This document shows, in pieces, positions 19,156 to 27,480 of a DNA stretch of 64,000 nt (the stretch's first letter is position 1; the number at the start of each line of letters is the position of its first letter). The translations under genes were made by a program, and so were the position numbers. A model generated the notes under the pieces. That model was not told where the DNA came from. It worked only from the letters and a program-made list of their open reading frames with translations, and searched no databases. Source of the DNA: Streptomyces sp. NRRL S-340 (lineage in GTDB: Bacteria; Actinomycetota; Actinomycetes; Streptomycetales; Streptomycetaceae); NCBI RefSeq assembly GCF_000720185.1, contig NZ_JOIY01000003.1, forward strand, positions 163,702 through 227,701, written 5' to 3'.

Positions 19156-20217
19156 TCATGCCGAGGAGGGACGTGGTCGCGTGGTGTCCCGCACGACCAG
19201 TTCGGGGTCGAAGACCACGGACGTGGGTTCGATCCGCTCCTTGCGGATGTGTTCGTCCAGGAGCCGGGCCATCTCCGCCGCCATCCGCTCGACCGGCTGG
19301 CGGACGGTGGTCAGGGGCGGCACGCAGGACAGGGCGATCCCGGAGTCGTCGAAACCGATCACCGCGACGTCGTCGGGCACCCGTCTGCCGCGCTCGCGGA
19401 GCGATCGGCACACGCCCTGGGCCATCAGGTCGTTGGCCGCGAACACCCCGTCGACCTCCGGGTGTCCGGCGAGCAGCCGCTCCGCGGCCGCGATCCCGCT
19501 GCCGAGGGTGAAGCCGCCTTCGGCGACGGGCACGTGCGGAAGTCCGTGCGCGGCCATCGTGTCGCGGAAGCCGGCGAGCCGTTCCCGGCTCGCGGACACG
19601 GCGAGCGGTCCGGCCACGGTGGCCGGCCGGCGGCAGCCGCTCGCCAGGAGGTGCTCCGCCGCGAGCCGGCCGCCGTGCCGGTGGTCCAGGTCCACGTAAC
19701 TCAGCGGGAGGAGGCGTGCCGGGCGGGCGAACAGCACGGCGGGCAGCCCTGCCCCGGCCAGGAGCGCGGGCAGCGGGTCGTCGGCGTGGGTGGAGACGAC
19801 GAGCGCGCCGTCGGCGCGGCCCTGGCGCAGACAGGTGAGCACCTCGCGCCGGTCCTCGGCGGACTCGGCGAACATGAGGACGGGGTGCATGGAGCGGGGG
19901 CGCAGGAAGCCGACGACGCCGGCGACCACCCGTCCGAAGAACGGGTCCGCGAAGACCCGGGCCACGAAGGCGTCCTGGCCGCCCTCCGGAGGGCCGCCCG
20001 CTCCGGAGACGACGAGCGCGATGGTCTCGGCGCGCCGGGTCACCAGCGCCCGGGCGGCCCGGTTGGGGGCGTAGCCGGTCCGCTCGATGGCCCGGTTCAC
20101 CAGCTCCTGGATCGCGGGGTCCACATTGCGGACGCCGTTGACGACCCGGGAGACGGTCGCCCGGGAGACACCCGCTTCCCGGGCGACATCCTCCAAGGTC
20201 GGGGCCTGATCGCTCAT
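19156..20217 (-). CDS. LacI family transcriptional regulator of the glucan locus
   Basis: 353 residues. The N-terminal LacI headpiece has TLEDVAREAGVSRATVSRVV and the hinge region RTGYAPNRAARALVTRRAE. The C-terminal periplasmic-binding-like domain should bind an inducer sugar. Start: ATG at 20217, 7 bp after a TAGGGT -10 hexamer (20229-20224) and with no ribosome site, so the mRNA is probably leaderless. A partial AGCGCT-centred operator lies upstream (20252-20265), suggesting autorepression. By position and operator similarity it probably represses the importer-GH1 operon and the 6902 glucanase, with release by a transported oligosaccharide, as CebR does for cellobiose (inference). Confidence 0.9.
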   Translation of the reverse strand: MSDQAPTLEDVAREAGVSRATVSRVVNGVRNVDPAIQELVNRAIERTGYAPNRAARALVTRRAETIALVVSGAGGPPEGGQDAFVARVFADPFFGRVVAGVVGFLRPRSMHPVLMFAESAEDRREVLTCLRQGRADGALVVSTHADDPLPALLAGAGLPAVLFARPARLLPLSYVDLDHRHGGRLAAEHLLASGCRRPATVAGPLAVSASRERLAGFRDTMAAHGLPHVPVAEGGFTLGSGIAAAERLLAGHPEVDGVFAANDLMAQGVCRSLRERGRRVPDDVAVIGFDDSGIALSCVPPLTTVRQPVERMAAEMARLLDEHIRKERIEPTSVVFDPELVVRDTTRPRPSSA

Positions 20218-20251
20218 GCCCGCACCCTAACGGCCCACCGGAAACACCGTA

Positions 20252-20265
20252 CAGAAGCGCTCTCG
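20252..20265. promoter_or_regulatory. LacI-type operator upstream of the LacI gene
   Basis: CAGAAGCGCTCTCG has the AGCGCT core and the CTC right arm of the perfect palindrome at 6844-6857. It lies 35-48 bp before the lacI start, just upstream of a TGTACG/TAGGGT promoter. Probable autoregulatory site. Confidence 0.5.
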
Positions 20266-20386
20266 CGCCTCCTGCCGGCCGCGGTCGTCACTGTCCCGGC
20301 CGGCGTGCCTCGGCCACCGGGACGGCCGCCGCACGCGCCGCGAGCCAGGTGCACTGCACCCGACGGACCGGTGTCCCACGGGTGCC

Positions 20387-20416
20387 GTCCACCGGGTGCC
20401 CGTCCGCAGGGTGGAC
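20387..20416 (-). terminator. Candidate terminator after the GH71 gene
   Basis: GTCCACC (20387-20393) and GGTGGAC (20410-20416) form a perfect 7-bp stem with a 16-base loop, 20 bases past the GH71 stop. A further 13-bp palindrome, GGTGCACTGCACC, lies at 20348-20360. No U-tract. Confidence 0.4.
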
Positions 20417-20435
20417 ACCGCCCCGCGGGCGCGGG

Positions 20436-21947
20436 TCAGCGGCGGCTGGAGACCCCGTAGTACTGGAGGTCCTGCACGGTGACCGTGCGCCGTGCCGGGT
20501 AGCGGGTGGTGACCTCGGTGACGGTGGTGTCCCCGCGTCGGACCACGGCCTTGGTGCGGCCGGGGCTCAGTTCCAGGTACCGGGCGTGTACGCCGGCGGG
20601 CGCACGGTAGGTGTGCGGCACGGTGCCGGCCTGCGCGAGGACCGTGGCGGGCGCGGTCAGGAAGGTGAGGACCTCCACCTGGTCGCGCGGGGCCGCGGTT
20701 CCGGGGCGGGGGCGCATCAGCCGGGGCTGGAGCGGGGCGCTGCGGGTGTCCGTGAACTGGACGCGCGAGGTGACGTACACCGTGTCGCGGACGATGCGCG
20801 GCCAGGCCCCGGTCTTGAAGCGGGTCAGGTAGTAGGAGGAGATGTCCAGGTAGGTGTGGCCGTTGTGCAGCGAGGGGGCGAACTGGCTGCCCTCCGAGTA
20901 GTCGTTCCAGGTGGTGAGCTGCACCCAGTCCGCACCGTCGCTGATCGCGTGGTTCCAGGTCGACCGGAGGGTGGCGGTGTTGCCCGCCTCGTCGTAGACG
21001 CCCTGGTTGGGCCGGGCGTCCTGCACGGAGACGGCCTGCATCCACTTCTTGCCCAGGGCGTGGGCGAGCCGGACGTCCCCGGGGACGTCCCCCTGGCGGG
21101 TGTAGCTGCGGTTGCCCCAGGAGGAGAAGGCGTAGCTGATCGGGGCGAACCGCTCGGCGTTGGCGCGGAAGTCCAGGAAGACCGGGACCAGGGCGGTGCG
21201 GATGCCGTGGTCGCGCAGCCGCGCGGTGACCTGGCTCCACCAGGCGGGGTCCTGCGCCTCGGCCTTGAAGGGGGAGACCACCAGGCGTCCGTCGGCCAGC
21301 CGGTGGGCGGCCGGGGACGCGGCGAGCCGGGCCAGCGCGTCGGCCAGGGTCCGGGGGTCGGTGTGCAGGGAGGTCATGTCCGGCATCAGCACGATCCGGA
21401 AGCCGGGGTCGACGCGGTGCGCCGCGCGCAGCAGCAGGTCGACGCGCTGCCGGTTGGGGCCGGCCAGGGAGAGGAGGTCGACGGTGAAGCCGTCGAGGCC
21501 GGCGTCCCGTGCGGTCCTCACCTCCTTCTCCAGATCGGCGAGTTGCCAGTCGCCCGGGGACCGCGGGACGGGCAGGGGCCGGTCACGCAGCAGTCCGCCG
21601 TAGGCCGCGTGCCTGCCCTGTTCGCCCTGGGGCGTGAGGTAGTTGCGTGCGTAGTAGTCGTGCGCGGCGGGCTGGTTGTCCAGGGAGAGCGGGTACGGCG
21701 GGAAGTAGTGCGCGAAGACCAGGTGCGGGCCGGCGCGCAGCACCTGGGCGGCCGGCAGGTCGAAGGGGAGCGCCGTGGTGTCCGCGCGGTCGGCACGGGA
21801 CGCGGTGCCGCTCCGGTCGAGGGCCAGGCCGGTGCCGGCGATCACGCCGATGAGCAGCAGGCCGGCCAGCACACCGAACAGGGTGCGCCGCCTGCGGCGC
21901 GTGGGCCTGCGGTGCGGGTGCGCGGGACGAGCGGGGTGGTCCGTCAT
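20436..21947 (-). CDS. GH71 family alpha-1,3-glucanase, membrane-anchored or secreted
   Basis: 503 residues. A strongly basic N-terminus (RRPTRRRRR) is followed by one hydrophobic helix (LFGVLAGLLLIGVIAGTGLA), either a signal anchor or an uncleaved signal. The rest matches glycosyl hydrolase family 71: VFAHYFPPYPLS near the start, LDGFTVDLLS, PDMTSL, WVQLTTWNDYSEGS and DISSYYLTRFK. GH71 enzymes cleave alpha-1,3-glucan (mutan, pseudonigeran), a fungal wall polymer. The ATG has a GGAGGAAA site. Three direct repeats of 21-bp period lie 83-140 bp upstream. It sits between the glucan-use locus and the exopolysaccharide locus and could serve either. Confidence 0.85.
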   Translation of the reverse strand: MTDHPARPAHPHRRPTRRRRRTLFGVLAGLLLIGVIAGTGLALDRSGTASRADRADTTALPFDLPAAQVLRAGPHLVFAHYFPPYPLSLDNQPAAHDYYARNYLTPQGEQGRHAAYGGLLRDRPLPVPRSPGDWQLADLEKEVRTARDAGLDGFTVDLLSLAGPNRQRVDLLLRAAHRVDPGFRIVLMPDMTSLHTDPRTLADALARLAASPAAHRLADGRLVVSPFKAEAQDPAWWSQVTARLRDHGIRTALVPVFLDFRANAERFAPISYAFSSWGNRSYTRQGDVPGDVRLAHALGKKWMQAVSVQDARPNQGVYDEAGNTATLRSTWNHAISDGADWVQLTTWNDYSEGSQFAPSLHNGHTYLDISSYYLTRFKTGAWPRIVRDTVYVTSRVQFTDTRSAPLQPRLMRPRPGTAAPRDQVEVLTFLTAPATVLAQAGTVPHTYRAPAGVHARYLELSPGRTKAVVRRGDTTVTEVTTRYPARRTVTVQDLQYYGVSSRR

Positions 21948-22029
21948 GGGTTTCCTCCGCGGACGCCGGTGGGCAGCCGCTGCGAACTCTAGTGCAGGCG
22001 CGGTCGGTTGTCCGGTGAACGGGCCCCGC

Positions 22030-22086
22030 GGGGACGTGCCGCCCGCCCTCGGGGACGTGCGGCCCTCTCGTGGGGACGTGCCGCCC
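22030..22086. repeat. Three direct repeats with exact 21-bp period
   Basis: GGGGACGTGCCGCCC at 22030-22044, the same with one change (GGGGACGTGCGGCCC) at 22051-22065, and an exact copy at 22072-22086. The period of 21 bp equals two helical turns. The array lies in the short gap upstream of the GH71 gene and just past the 3' end of the LCP gene. A cooperative regulator-binding array for GH71 is the likely use (inference). Confidence 0.6.
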
Positions 22087-22102
22087 GGTCGCGGCGGGCC
22101 GG

Positions 22103-23230
22103 TCAGGGTGTCGTACCGCCCAGCACGTCGGCGTCGTGCGACTGGAGGTAGAGGTCGAGGGCGTCGTCCCGCATGGCCTGCCACAGCTCGGTGCCCGCAC
22201 GCGGGTCCAGGAGGACCACGGACTGGCCGGAGATCATGCCGGTGCCCTTGGCGGGGGCGTTCATGAACACCATGTCCCCGGGGCGGACCTTCTTGTTGTC
22301 CCACAGCAGGGCGCGCAGGTCGCCGTCGCCGAGCCGGTCGTCGACGCTCACGGCGGCGGTGAGGTCGTCCAGCACCCCGGCCGCCTTGAGGGGGTTGGAG
22401 AAGGTCGAGGGGCGCATCACCTTGGCCATCAGCGTCCGCAGGAAGTACTGCTGCCGGTGGGTGCGGTCGAAGTCGCCGCGCGGGAGGTGGTGGCGTTCCC
22501 GGACGTAGACCAGGGCCTGGGTGCCGTTCATGTGGCGGCGGACGCCGTCCACGACGAGGTCCACCCCGCCGACGGAGTCGGTGAGTTTCTTGAAGCCGTC
22601 CCAGTCGATGACGGCGAGGTGGTCGACGCGCACCTTGGTCAGCCGCTGTACCGTGTCGATGAGCAGCGGCGGTCCGCCCCAGGAGAAGGCGGCGTTGAGC
22701 TTCGCCCTGCCGTGCCCGGGGATGTCCACCCAGGCGTCCCGGGGCAGGGAGACGACGTACGCGCCCGAGTGGTCGGCCGGGAGGTGGACCAGCATCATGG
22801 TGTCGCTGCGCTGGGCGCCGTACTTCCATTCGGGGGCCTCGGCGTCCCGTCCGGTGGTCGGCAGGTCGGAGCGGCTGTCGACGCCGACGAGGAGGAAGGT
22901 CTGTCCCCCGGCGGAGGGTGCCGGCTGCGCCGCCGCCGGGACGTTCGTCGGGAAGGCGCCGGAGACGCGGTCGACCTTCCCGGTGTAGTGGTCGACGGCC
23001 CACCAGACGACACCGCCCGCCATGAGCAGGCCGACGGTGAACAGGGCGAGCGCCCCGAGGAGTACGCGGCGTGCCCGGCTCCTGCGGCGCTCCGGCCGCG
23101 CCCGTGTGGTGCGGGACGCGTCCTCGTCCGGCCGCGTGGGGCCGGCCGGGGATTGCCGGGGTCCTGCTCCCTGCCGGGGGACGCCGGCCGGTGAACCGGC
23201 TCCGCCCGCTCCTTCGTCCGCCTCCGCCAT
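22103..23230 (-). CDS. LCP (LytR-CpsA-Psr) family glycopolymer transferase
   Basis: 375 residues from the ATG at 23230. A long disordered basic cytoplasmic tail is followed by one transmembrane helix (VLLGALALFTVGLLMAGGVV) and the extracellular LCP domain: FLLVGVDSRSD, RSDTMMLVHLP, VVSLPRDAWVDIPG and KLNAAFSWGG, with the conserved Arg/Asp residues of the family. LCP proteins transfer lipid-linked glycopolymers to peptidoglycan or the cell surface, fitting the polysaccharide genes that follow. An alternative GTG at 23275 is preceded by five G, like other starts of this locus; I cannot decide between them. Confidence 0.88.
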   Translation of the reverse strand: MAEADEGAGGAGSPAGVPRQGAGPRQSPAGPTRPDEDASRTTRARPERRRSRARRVLLGALALFTVGLLMAGGVVWWAVDHYTGKVDRVSGAFPTNVPAAAQPAPSAGGQTFLLVGVDSRSDLPTTGRDAEAPEWKYGAQRSDTMMLVHLPADHSGAYVVSLPRDAWVDIPGHGRAKLNAAFSWGGPPLLIDTVQRLTKVRVDHLAVIDWDGFKKLTDSVGGVDLVVDGVRRHMNGTQALVYVRERHHLPRGDFDRTHRQQYFLRTLMAKVMRPSTFSNPLKAAGVLDDLTAAVSVDDRLGDGDLRALLWDNKKVRPGDMVFMNAPAKGTGMISGQSVVLLDPRAGTELWQAMRDDALDLYLQSHDADVLGGTTP

Positions 23231-23565
23231 GACGTCCCGGCCCGCCGGTCCGCCACCGGCCGTGCTGAAGTCCCCCACCGCGCACCCCCACGATCGATCC
23301 GGCGCGGCCCCTTCCGCACCGGGGCGCTCACTGTAGCCAGCGTGTTCGACGTCCGTGCCGTTTTCCGCAGGACCGTGACGGGAGGTGGTCAACCGGCGTG
23401 CTCCGCAGGGGATTTCGCCCGGCGCGGCACTTCTCGGTGACGTTCACGTAAACCCTCCCGTCGTGCACAAGTTTGCCGTACTGTTCACCATCGCGCCGCA
23501 TGTTCGACGGACGAACGTTCGCGACATCCGACGCGTCATGCCGCAGAACGTGCCTGGGGGGGTAC
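23231..23565. other. Divergent regulatory region, LCP and sugar transferase
   Basis: 335 bases without a gene. It holds two overlapping palindromes (23502-23521) and a run of seven G (23556-23562) three bases before the sugar transferase ATG. I see no strong -10/-35 pair. Confidence 0.5.
23502..23521. promoter_or_regulatory. Overlapping GTTCG/CGAAC palindromes
   Basis: GTTCG-ACGGA-CGAAC (23502-23516) overlaps CGAACGTTCG (23512-23521). They lie 45-64 bp upstream of the sugar transferase start. A related perfect palindrome, GTTCGC-GA-GCGAAC, lies before the gene at 27481. They may share a regulator for the polysaccharide locus. Confidence 0.45.
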
Positions 23566-25044
23566 ATGTGGGATGTTCAGGCCGCTGATTCCGACAGAAC
23601 ACGCACGGCGCGCTCGCGGGGGCGCGCCGCCTCGTTGTGGATGGGGCGCAAGTCCCACTGGTACCTTCCCGCTTCACTGATCGCCGATCTCGTCGGCGCC
23701 GGGGTGCCGGTGACGCTGGTGCTCTCGGCCGCGCGGCAGCCGTGGGCGGTTCCGGGCGGCATCGTCGCGGGGCTCGCCTGGGCGGGCGTGCAGTTGTTCC
23801 GCTCGCGGTACGCGGGCCGGGCCATCGGCGAGAGCCGGGGCACGCTGCCGGTGCTCCACGACTGGTTCATCCTGCTGGGCGTGCTCGCGGTGGCGCACGC
23901 CGCGGCGGGGGTCCGGCTGGCGGCGCTGCTGTGCCTGGTGGCGCTGCTGCCCTGCCTGGTGCTGACCCTGGTGTGCCGCAAGGCGGTGCACCGTCACCTG
24001 TCGGCGGTGCGCCGCAGGGCCCAGGCGGTGATCAAGGTCCTGGTGGTGGGCGAGCCCGCCGCGGTCGACGGGGTCACCGCGCACCTCGCCGCCCGCACCG
24101 ACCACCCGTACGTGGCGGTGGGCGCCGTCCCGGTGGGCAGCGGTCCGGTCGCCTCGGGGATCCGGATCGGGGAACGCCTTCCCGGCGCCGCGCCCGAGGC
24201 TCCCGCCGCGGACGCCGATCTCGTCGTCGGTGAGGTGCACCGGCTCGGCGCCGATCTCGCGCTGGTCGTCCCGGGGCCCGGGCTCGCCGGGGAGCGGCTG
24301 CGCCGCCTGTCCTGGGGGCTGCACGACGCGGGCCTGGAGCTGTTCGTGGCGCCCGGCCTGGTGGAGGTGTCCGTCAAGCGGCTGGAGACCGGGTCCGCAG
24401 GGGGCATGTCGCTGCTGCGGGTGGCCCCGCCGGTACGGGAGGGGATACAGCCCCTGCTCAAGGGGGCCCTGGACCGCAGCACGGCCCTGCTCGGCCTGCT
24501 CGTGCTGGCGCCGGTGCTGCTGGTCGTCGCGGCCGCGGTGAAGGTCTCCTCGACGGGACCGGTGCTCTACCGCCACGAGAGGATAGGCCGGGCCGGGCAG
24601 CCCTTCGTGATGTGGAAGTTCCGCACCATGCGGGTGGGGGCCGACCGGCAGAAGGCCGCCCTGACCCAGGAGAACGAGCACGACGGCCCGATGTTCAAGA
24701 TGCGCCGCGACCCCCGGGTTACCCGGGTCGGCCACTGGCTGCGGCGCACGTCGCTGGACGAACTGCCCCAGCTGGTCAACGTCCTCAAGGGTGACATGTC
24801 CCTGGTGGGTCCGCGGCCGCCGCTCGCCGAGGAGGTGGCGCACTACACGCCCGTGGAGTGGCGGCGGCTGTCCGTACGGCCGGGGATGACCGGACTGTGG
24901 CAGATCAGCGGCCGCTCCGACCTGTCCTGGGACGAGACGGTGCGGCTCGACCTCGCGTACGTCGACAACTGGTCGTTCACCAGTGACGTGGACGTCATGG
25001 CCCGCACGTTCCGCGCCGTCCTCGACGGCCGCGGGGCGTACTGA
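23566..25044 (+). CDS. Polyprenyl-phosphate sugar-1-phosphate transferase (WcaJ-like)
   Basis: 492 residues. The N-terminal half has four hydrophobic helices and a CoA-binding-like central domain. The C-terminal catalytic domain starts with a membrane re-entrant segment (LLGLLVLAPVLLVVAAAVKV) and has the initiating-transferase motifs VLYRHERIGRAGQPF, MWKFRTMRVGADR, SLDELPQLVNVLKGDMSLVG, VRPGMTGLWQISGR. It loads the first sugar phosphate onto undecaprenyl phosphate, starting repeat-unit synthesis on the inner membrane face. The ATG at 23566 follows a run of seven G acting as the only ribosome-site-like sequence. First plus-strand gene of the exopolysaccharide locus. Confidence 0.93.
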   Translation: MWDVQAADSDRTRTARSRGRAASLWMGRKSHWYLPASLIADLVGAGVPVTLVLSAARQPWAVPGGIVAGLAWAGVQLFRSRYAGRAIGESRGTLPVLHDWFILLGVLAVAHAAAGVRLAALLCLVALLPCLVLTLVCRKAVHRHLSAVRRRAQAVIKVLVVGEPAAVDGVTAHLAARTDHPYVAVGAVPVGSGPVASGIRIGERLPGAAPEAPAADADLVVGEVHRLGADLALVVPGPGLAGERLRRLSWGLHDAGLELFVAPGLVEVSVKRLETGSAGGMSLLRVAPPVREGIQPLLKGALDRSTALLGLLVLAPVLLVVAAAVKVSSTGPVLYRHERIGRAGQPFVMWKFRTMRVGADRQKAALTQENEHDGPMFKMRRDPRVTRVGHWLRRTSLDELPQLVNVLKGDMSLVGPRPPLAEEVAHYTPVEWRRLSVRPGMTGLWQISGRSDLSWDETVRLDLAYVDNWSFTSDVDVMARTFRAVLDGRGAY

Positions 25045-25101
25045 GGGGCCCGCCGGTGTCCGCCGGGTGCCCCGGCGTGCGCTGCGCGCCGCCGGGGCCC
25101 C
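25045..25101. terminator. Candidate bidirectional terminator
   Basis: GGGGCCC directly after the sugar transferase stop (25045-25051) can pair with GGGCCCC at 25095-25101, between convergent genes. The loop is long and also self-complementary. Low confidence. Confidence 0.3.
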
Positions 25102-25124
25102 TGCTCGTGCCGGTGCCGGCGGCC

Positions 25125-26069
25125 TCAGCCGCCCAGGCCGTCGCGCCAGTGGGCGTAGGTCGCGGCGATGCCGTCGCGCAGGGGGATCGCCGGCTTCCAG
25201 CCGAGCCGGGCGAGCCGGGAGATGTCGAGCAGCTTGCGCGGGGTTCCGTCGGGCCGGGTCGTGTTCCAGGCGATCCGGCCCGTGAAGCCGGTGACCTCGG
25301 CGACCGTGGCGGCCAGCTCGCGGATGGTGAGGTCGGTCCCGCAGCCGACGTTGACCGGGTCGTCGCCGTCGTAGGAGCGCAGCAGCACGGCGCAGGCGGC
25401 GGCGAGGTCGTCCACGTGCAGGAACTCCCGGCGCGGAGTGCCGCTGCCCCACAGGACGACCTCCTCGCGCCCCTCGGCCGCCGCCTCGTGGAAGCGGCGG
25501 ATCAGGGCGGGCAGGACGTGGGAGGTCTCCAGGTCGAAGTTGTCGCCGGGTCCGTAGAGGTTGGTCGGCATGGCGCTGATGTAGGAGGCGCCGTACTGGC
25601 GCCGGTAGGACTGCACCTGGACGATGCCCGCGATCTTCGCGAGGGCGTAGGCCTCGTTGGTGGGCTCCAGCGGCCCGGTCAGCAGTGCGTCCTCGGAGAT
25701 CGGCTGGGGGGCGTGCTTGGGGTAGATGCACGACGACCCGAGGAAGAGCAGGCGGCGCACACCGGCGGCGTGGGCGCCGGCCACCACGCTGAGCTGGATG
25801 CGGAGGTTCTCCTCCAGGAACTGCACCGGCTGGGTGCTGTTGGCCATGATCCCGCCGACCTTGGCGGCGGCGAGCACCACCGCGTCGGGGCGCAGGGCGG
25901 CCAGTTCGGCCGCTGTGCGAGCGGCGTCACGCAGGTCCAGTTCGGCGCGGGTACGGGTGAGCACCTCGTGGCCGTCGGCGGTGAGCCTGCGGGCCACGGC
26001 GGAGCCCACCAGGCCCCGGTGGCCGGCGACGAAGACACGGGCACGTTCGGGCAGCAGCGATGCGGTCAT
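25125..26069 (-). CDS. fcl: GDP-L-fucose synthase
   Basis: About 314 residues. The NADP-binding motif is [18 protein letters not shown], followed by [19 protein letters not shown] and the catalytic YALAK. This bifunctional epimerase/reductase turns GDP-4-keto-6-deoxy-mannose into GDP-L-fucose. It is divergent from the GDP-mannose 4,6-dehydratase gene at 26222, which supplies its substrate; together they complete GDP-fucose synthesis. The ATG at 26069 lies next to the conserved N-terminus; another in frame at 26081 adds four residues. Neither has a ribosome site. Confidence 0.93.
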   Translation of the reverse strand: MTASLLPERARVFVAGHRGLVGSAVARRLTADGHEVLTRTRAELDLRDAARTAAELAALRPDAVVLAAAKVGGIMANSTQPVQFLEENLRIQLSVVAGAHAAGVRRLLFLGSSCIYPKHAPQPISEDALLTGPLEPTNEAYALAKIAGIVQVQSYRRQYGASYISAMPTNLYGPGDNFDLETSHVLPALIRRFHEAAAEGREEVVLWGSGTPRREFLHVDDLAAACAVLLRSYDGDDPVNVGCGTDLTIRELAATVAEVTGFTGRIAWNTTRPDGTPRKLLDISRLARLGWKPAIPLRDGIAATYAHWRDGLGG

Positions 26070-26221
26070 GGGCCGGATCATGCCAGGAGGCGTGTCATGG
26101 GAGAGCCCGCATCGTCAACTCTGCTGATTTTTCGTGTTGTTCAGGACATGCGGCCCGCGTACGGCGGGCGCAGGGACCGGATCCGTCCGAGGGACGCGTC
26201 CGGCAGGGAGGGGAACACCGC

Positions 26222-27235
26222 ATGAGCAAGACGGCGCTGATCACCGGCGTGACCGGGCAGGACGGCTCGTACCTGGCGGAGCTGCTGCTGTCGAAGGGGT
26301 ACCGGGTGCACGGCCTGGTGCGGCGGTCGTCCAGCTTCAACACCGAGCGGATCGACCACATCTACCAGGGCCCCCAGGAGGCGGAACGGCGCTTCGTGCT
26401 GCACCACGCGGACCTCTCCGACGGCGTCGCCCTGGTGAACCTGCTGCGCGACATACGGCCCGACGAGGTGTACAACCTGGGTGCCCAGTCCCATGTCCGG
26501 GTCTCCTTCGACGCGCCGCTCTACACCGGCGACGTGACCGGGCTGAGCACCCTGAGGCTGCTGGAGGCCGTCCGGGCGAGCGGGGTCGAGACGCGGATCT
26601 ACCAGGCGTCGTCCTCGGAGATGTTCGGCTCCACACCGCCCCCGCAGAACGAGGAGACCCCCTTCCACCCGCGCAGCCCCTACGGCGCCGCGAAGGTCTT
26701 CGCGTACTGGGCCACCGTCAACTACCGCGAGGCGTACGGCATGTTCGCGGTCAACGGCATCCTCTTCAACCACGAGTCCCCGCGCCGCGGCGAGACCTTC
26801 GTGACCCGCAAGATCACCCGCGCCGTCGCCCGGATCAGGGCCGGCCTGCAGGACCGCCTCTACCTGGGCAACCTGGACGCGGTCCGCGACTGGGGGTACG
26901 CCCCCGAGTACGTCGAGGCGATGTGGCGGATGCTGCAGCACGACGTGCCGACGGACTACGTGGTCGCCACGGGGGTTCCTTCCACGGTGCGGCAGTTCGT
27001 GCAGACCGCGTTCGCCCACGCCGGCCTGGACTGGCAGGAGTACGTGCGCTACGACCCCAAGTACGAGCGGCCGAGCGAGGTCGACGCGCTGATCGGCGAC
27101 GCCTCCAAGGCGCGCGAGACGCTGGGCTGGCGGCCCACCGTCCTGGTGGACGAACTCGCGCGGATCATGGTCGACTCCGATGTGCGGCAGGTGGAGGACC
27201 AGCTCGCGGGCATCGCGGTACGCATCGACCGCTGA
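26222..27235 (+). CDS. gmd: GDP-mannose 4,6-dehydratase
   Basis: 337 residues. The N-terminal Rossmann motif is [17 protein letters not shown], followed by [28 protein letters not shown] (catalytic Ser/Glu region) and the YGAAK Tyr/Lys pair; [17 protein letters not shown] is diagnostic of this enzyme. It dehydrates GDP-D-mannose to the 4-keto-6-deoxy intermediate used by the divergent fcl product. A GGAGGGG site stands before the ATG. It belongs to the polysaccharide locus as a nucleotide-sugar supplier. Confidence 0.95.
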   Translation: MSKTALITGVTGQDGSYLAELLLSKGYRVHGLVRRSSSFNTERIDHIYQGPQEAERRFVLHHADLSDGVALVNLLRDIRPDEVYNLGAQSHVRVSFDAPLYTGDVTGLSTLRLLEAVRASGVETRIYQASSSEMFGSTPPPQNEETPFHPRSPYGAAKVFAYWATVNYREAYGMFAVNGILFNHESPRRGETFVTRKITRAVARIRAGLQDRLYLGNLDAVRDWGYAPEYVEAMWRMLQHDVPTDYVVATGVPSTVRQFVQTAFAHAGLDWQEYVRYDPKYERPSEVDALIGDASKARETLGWRPTVLVDELARIMVDSDVRQVEDQLAGIAVRIDR

Positions 27236-27378
27236 ACGCGGGGTGCCGTCGGGGGGAGGGCCCGGTACGCCGCGGGCGCGTGGTCGTGCGGCCCGTGGGA
27301 CGGCCGGGGCGCGTGGATCCTTCCTCTTTCCCACGGGATGAGTCAAAAGCGTTCCATGGCGTGTCATGTGCTCGTATG

Positions 27379-27392
27379 GTTCGCGAGCGAAC
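27379..27392. promoter_or_regulatory. Perfect GTTCGC-GA-GCGAAC palindrome
   Basis: A 14-bp palindrome 89-102 bp upstream of the surface-protein gene at 27481. It resembles the GTTCG/CGAAC palindromes at 23502-23521, also upstream of a polysaccharide-locus gene. Probable regulator site. Confidence 0.45.
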
Positions 27393-27446
27393 ATGTTGAT
27401 TCGGTCCCGTCCGGCCCGGGGAATCACCGGGCGGGCCCGAGGCAGA

Positions 27447-27477
27447 GGGCCCGTGAGCGGGCCCGGGAGCCGGGGGG
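27447..27477 (+). promoter_or_regulatory. Leader hairpin followed by six G
   Basis: GGGCCCG (27447-27453), tetraloop TGAG, CGGGCCC (27458-27464), then six G (27472-27477) three bases before the ATG. The G-run is the only candidate ribosome-binding sequence. Similar G-runs precede several starts in this locus. Confidence 0.45.
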
Positions 27478-27480
27478 TTC

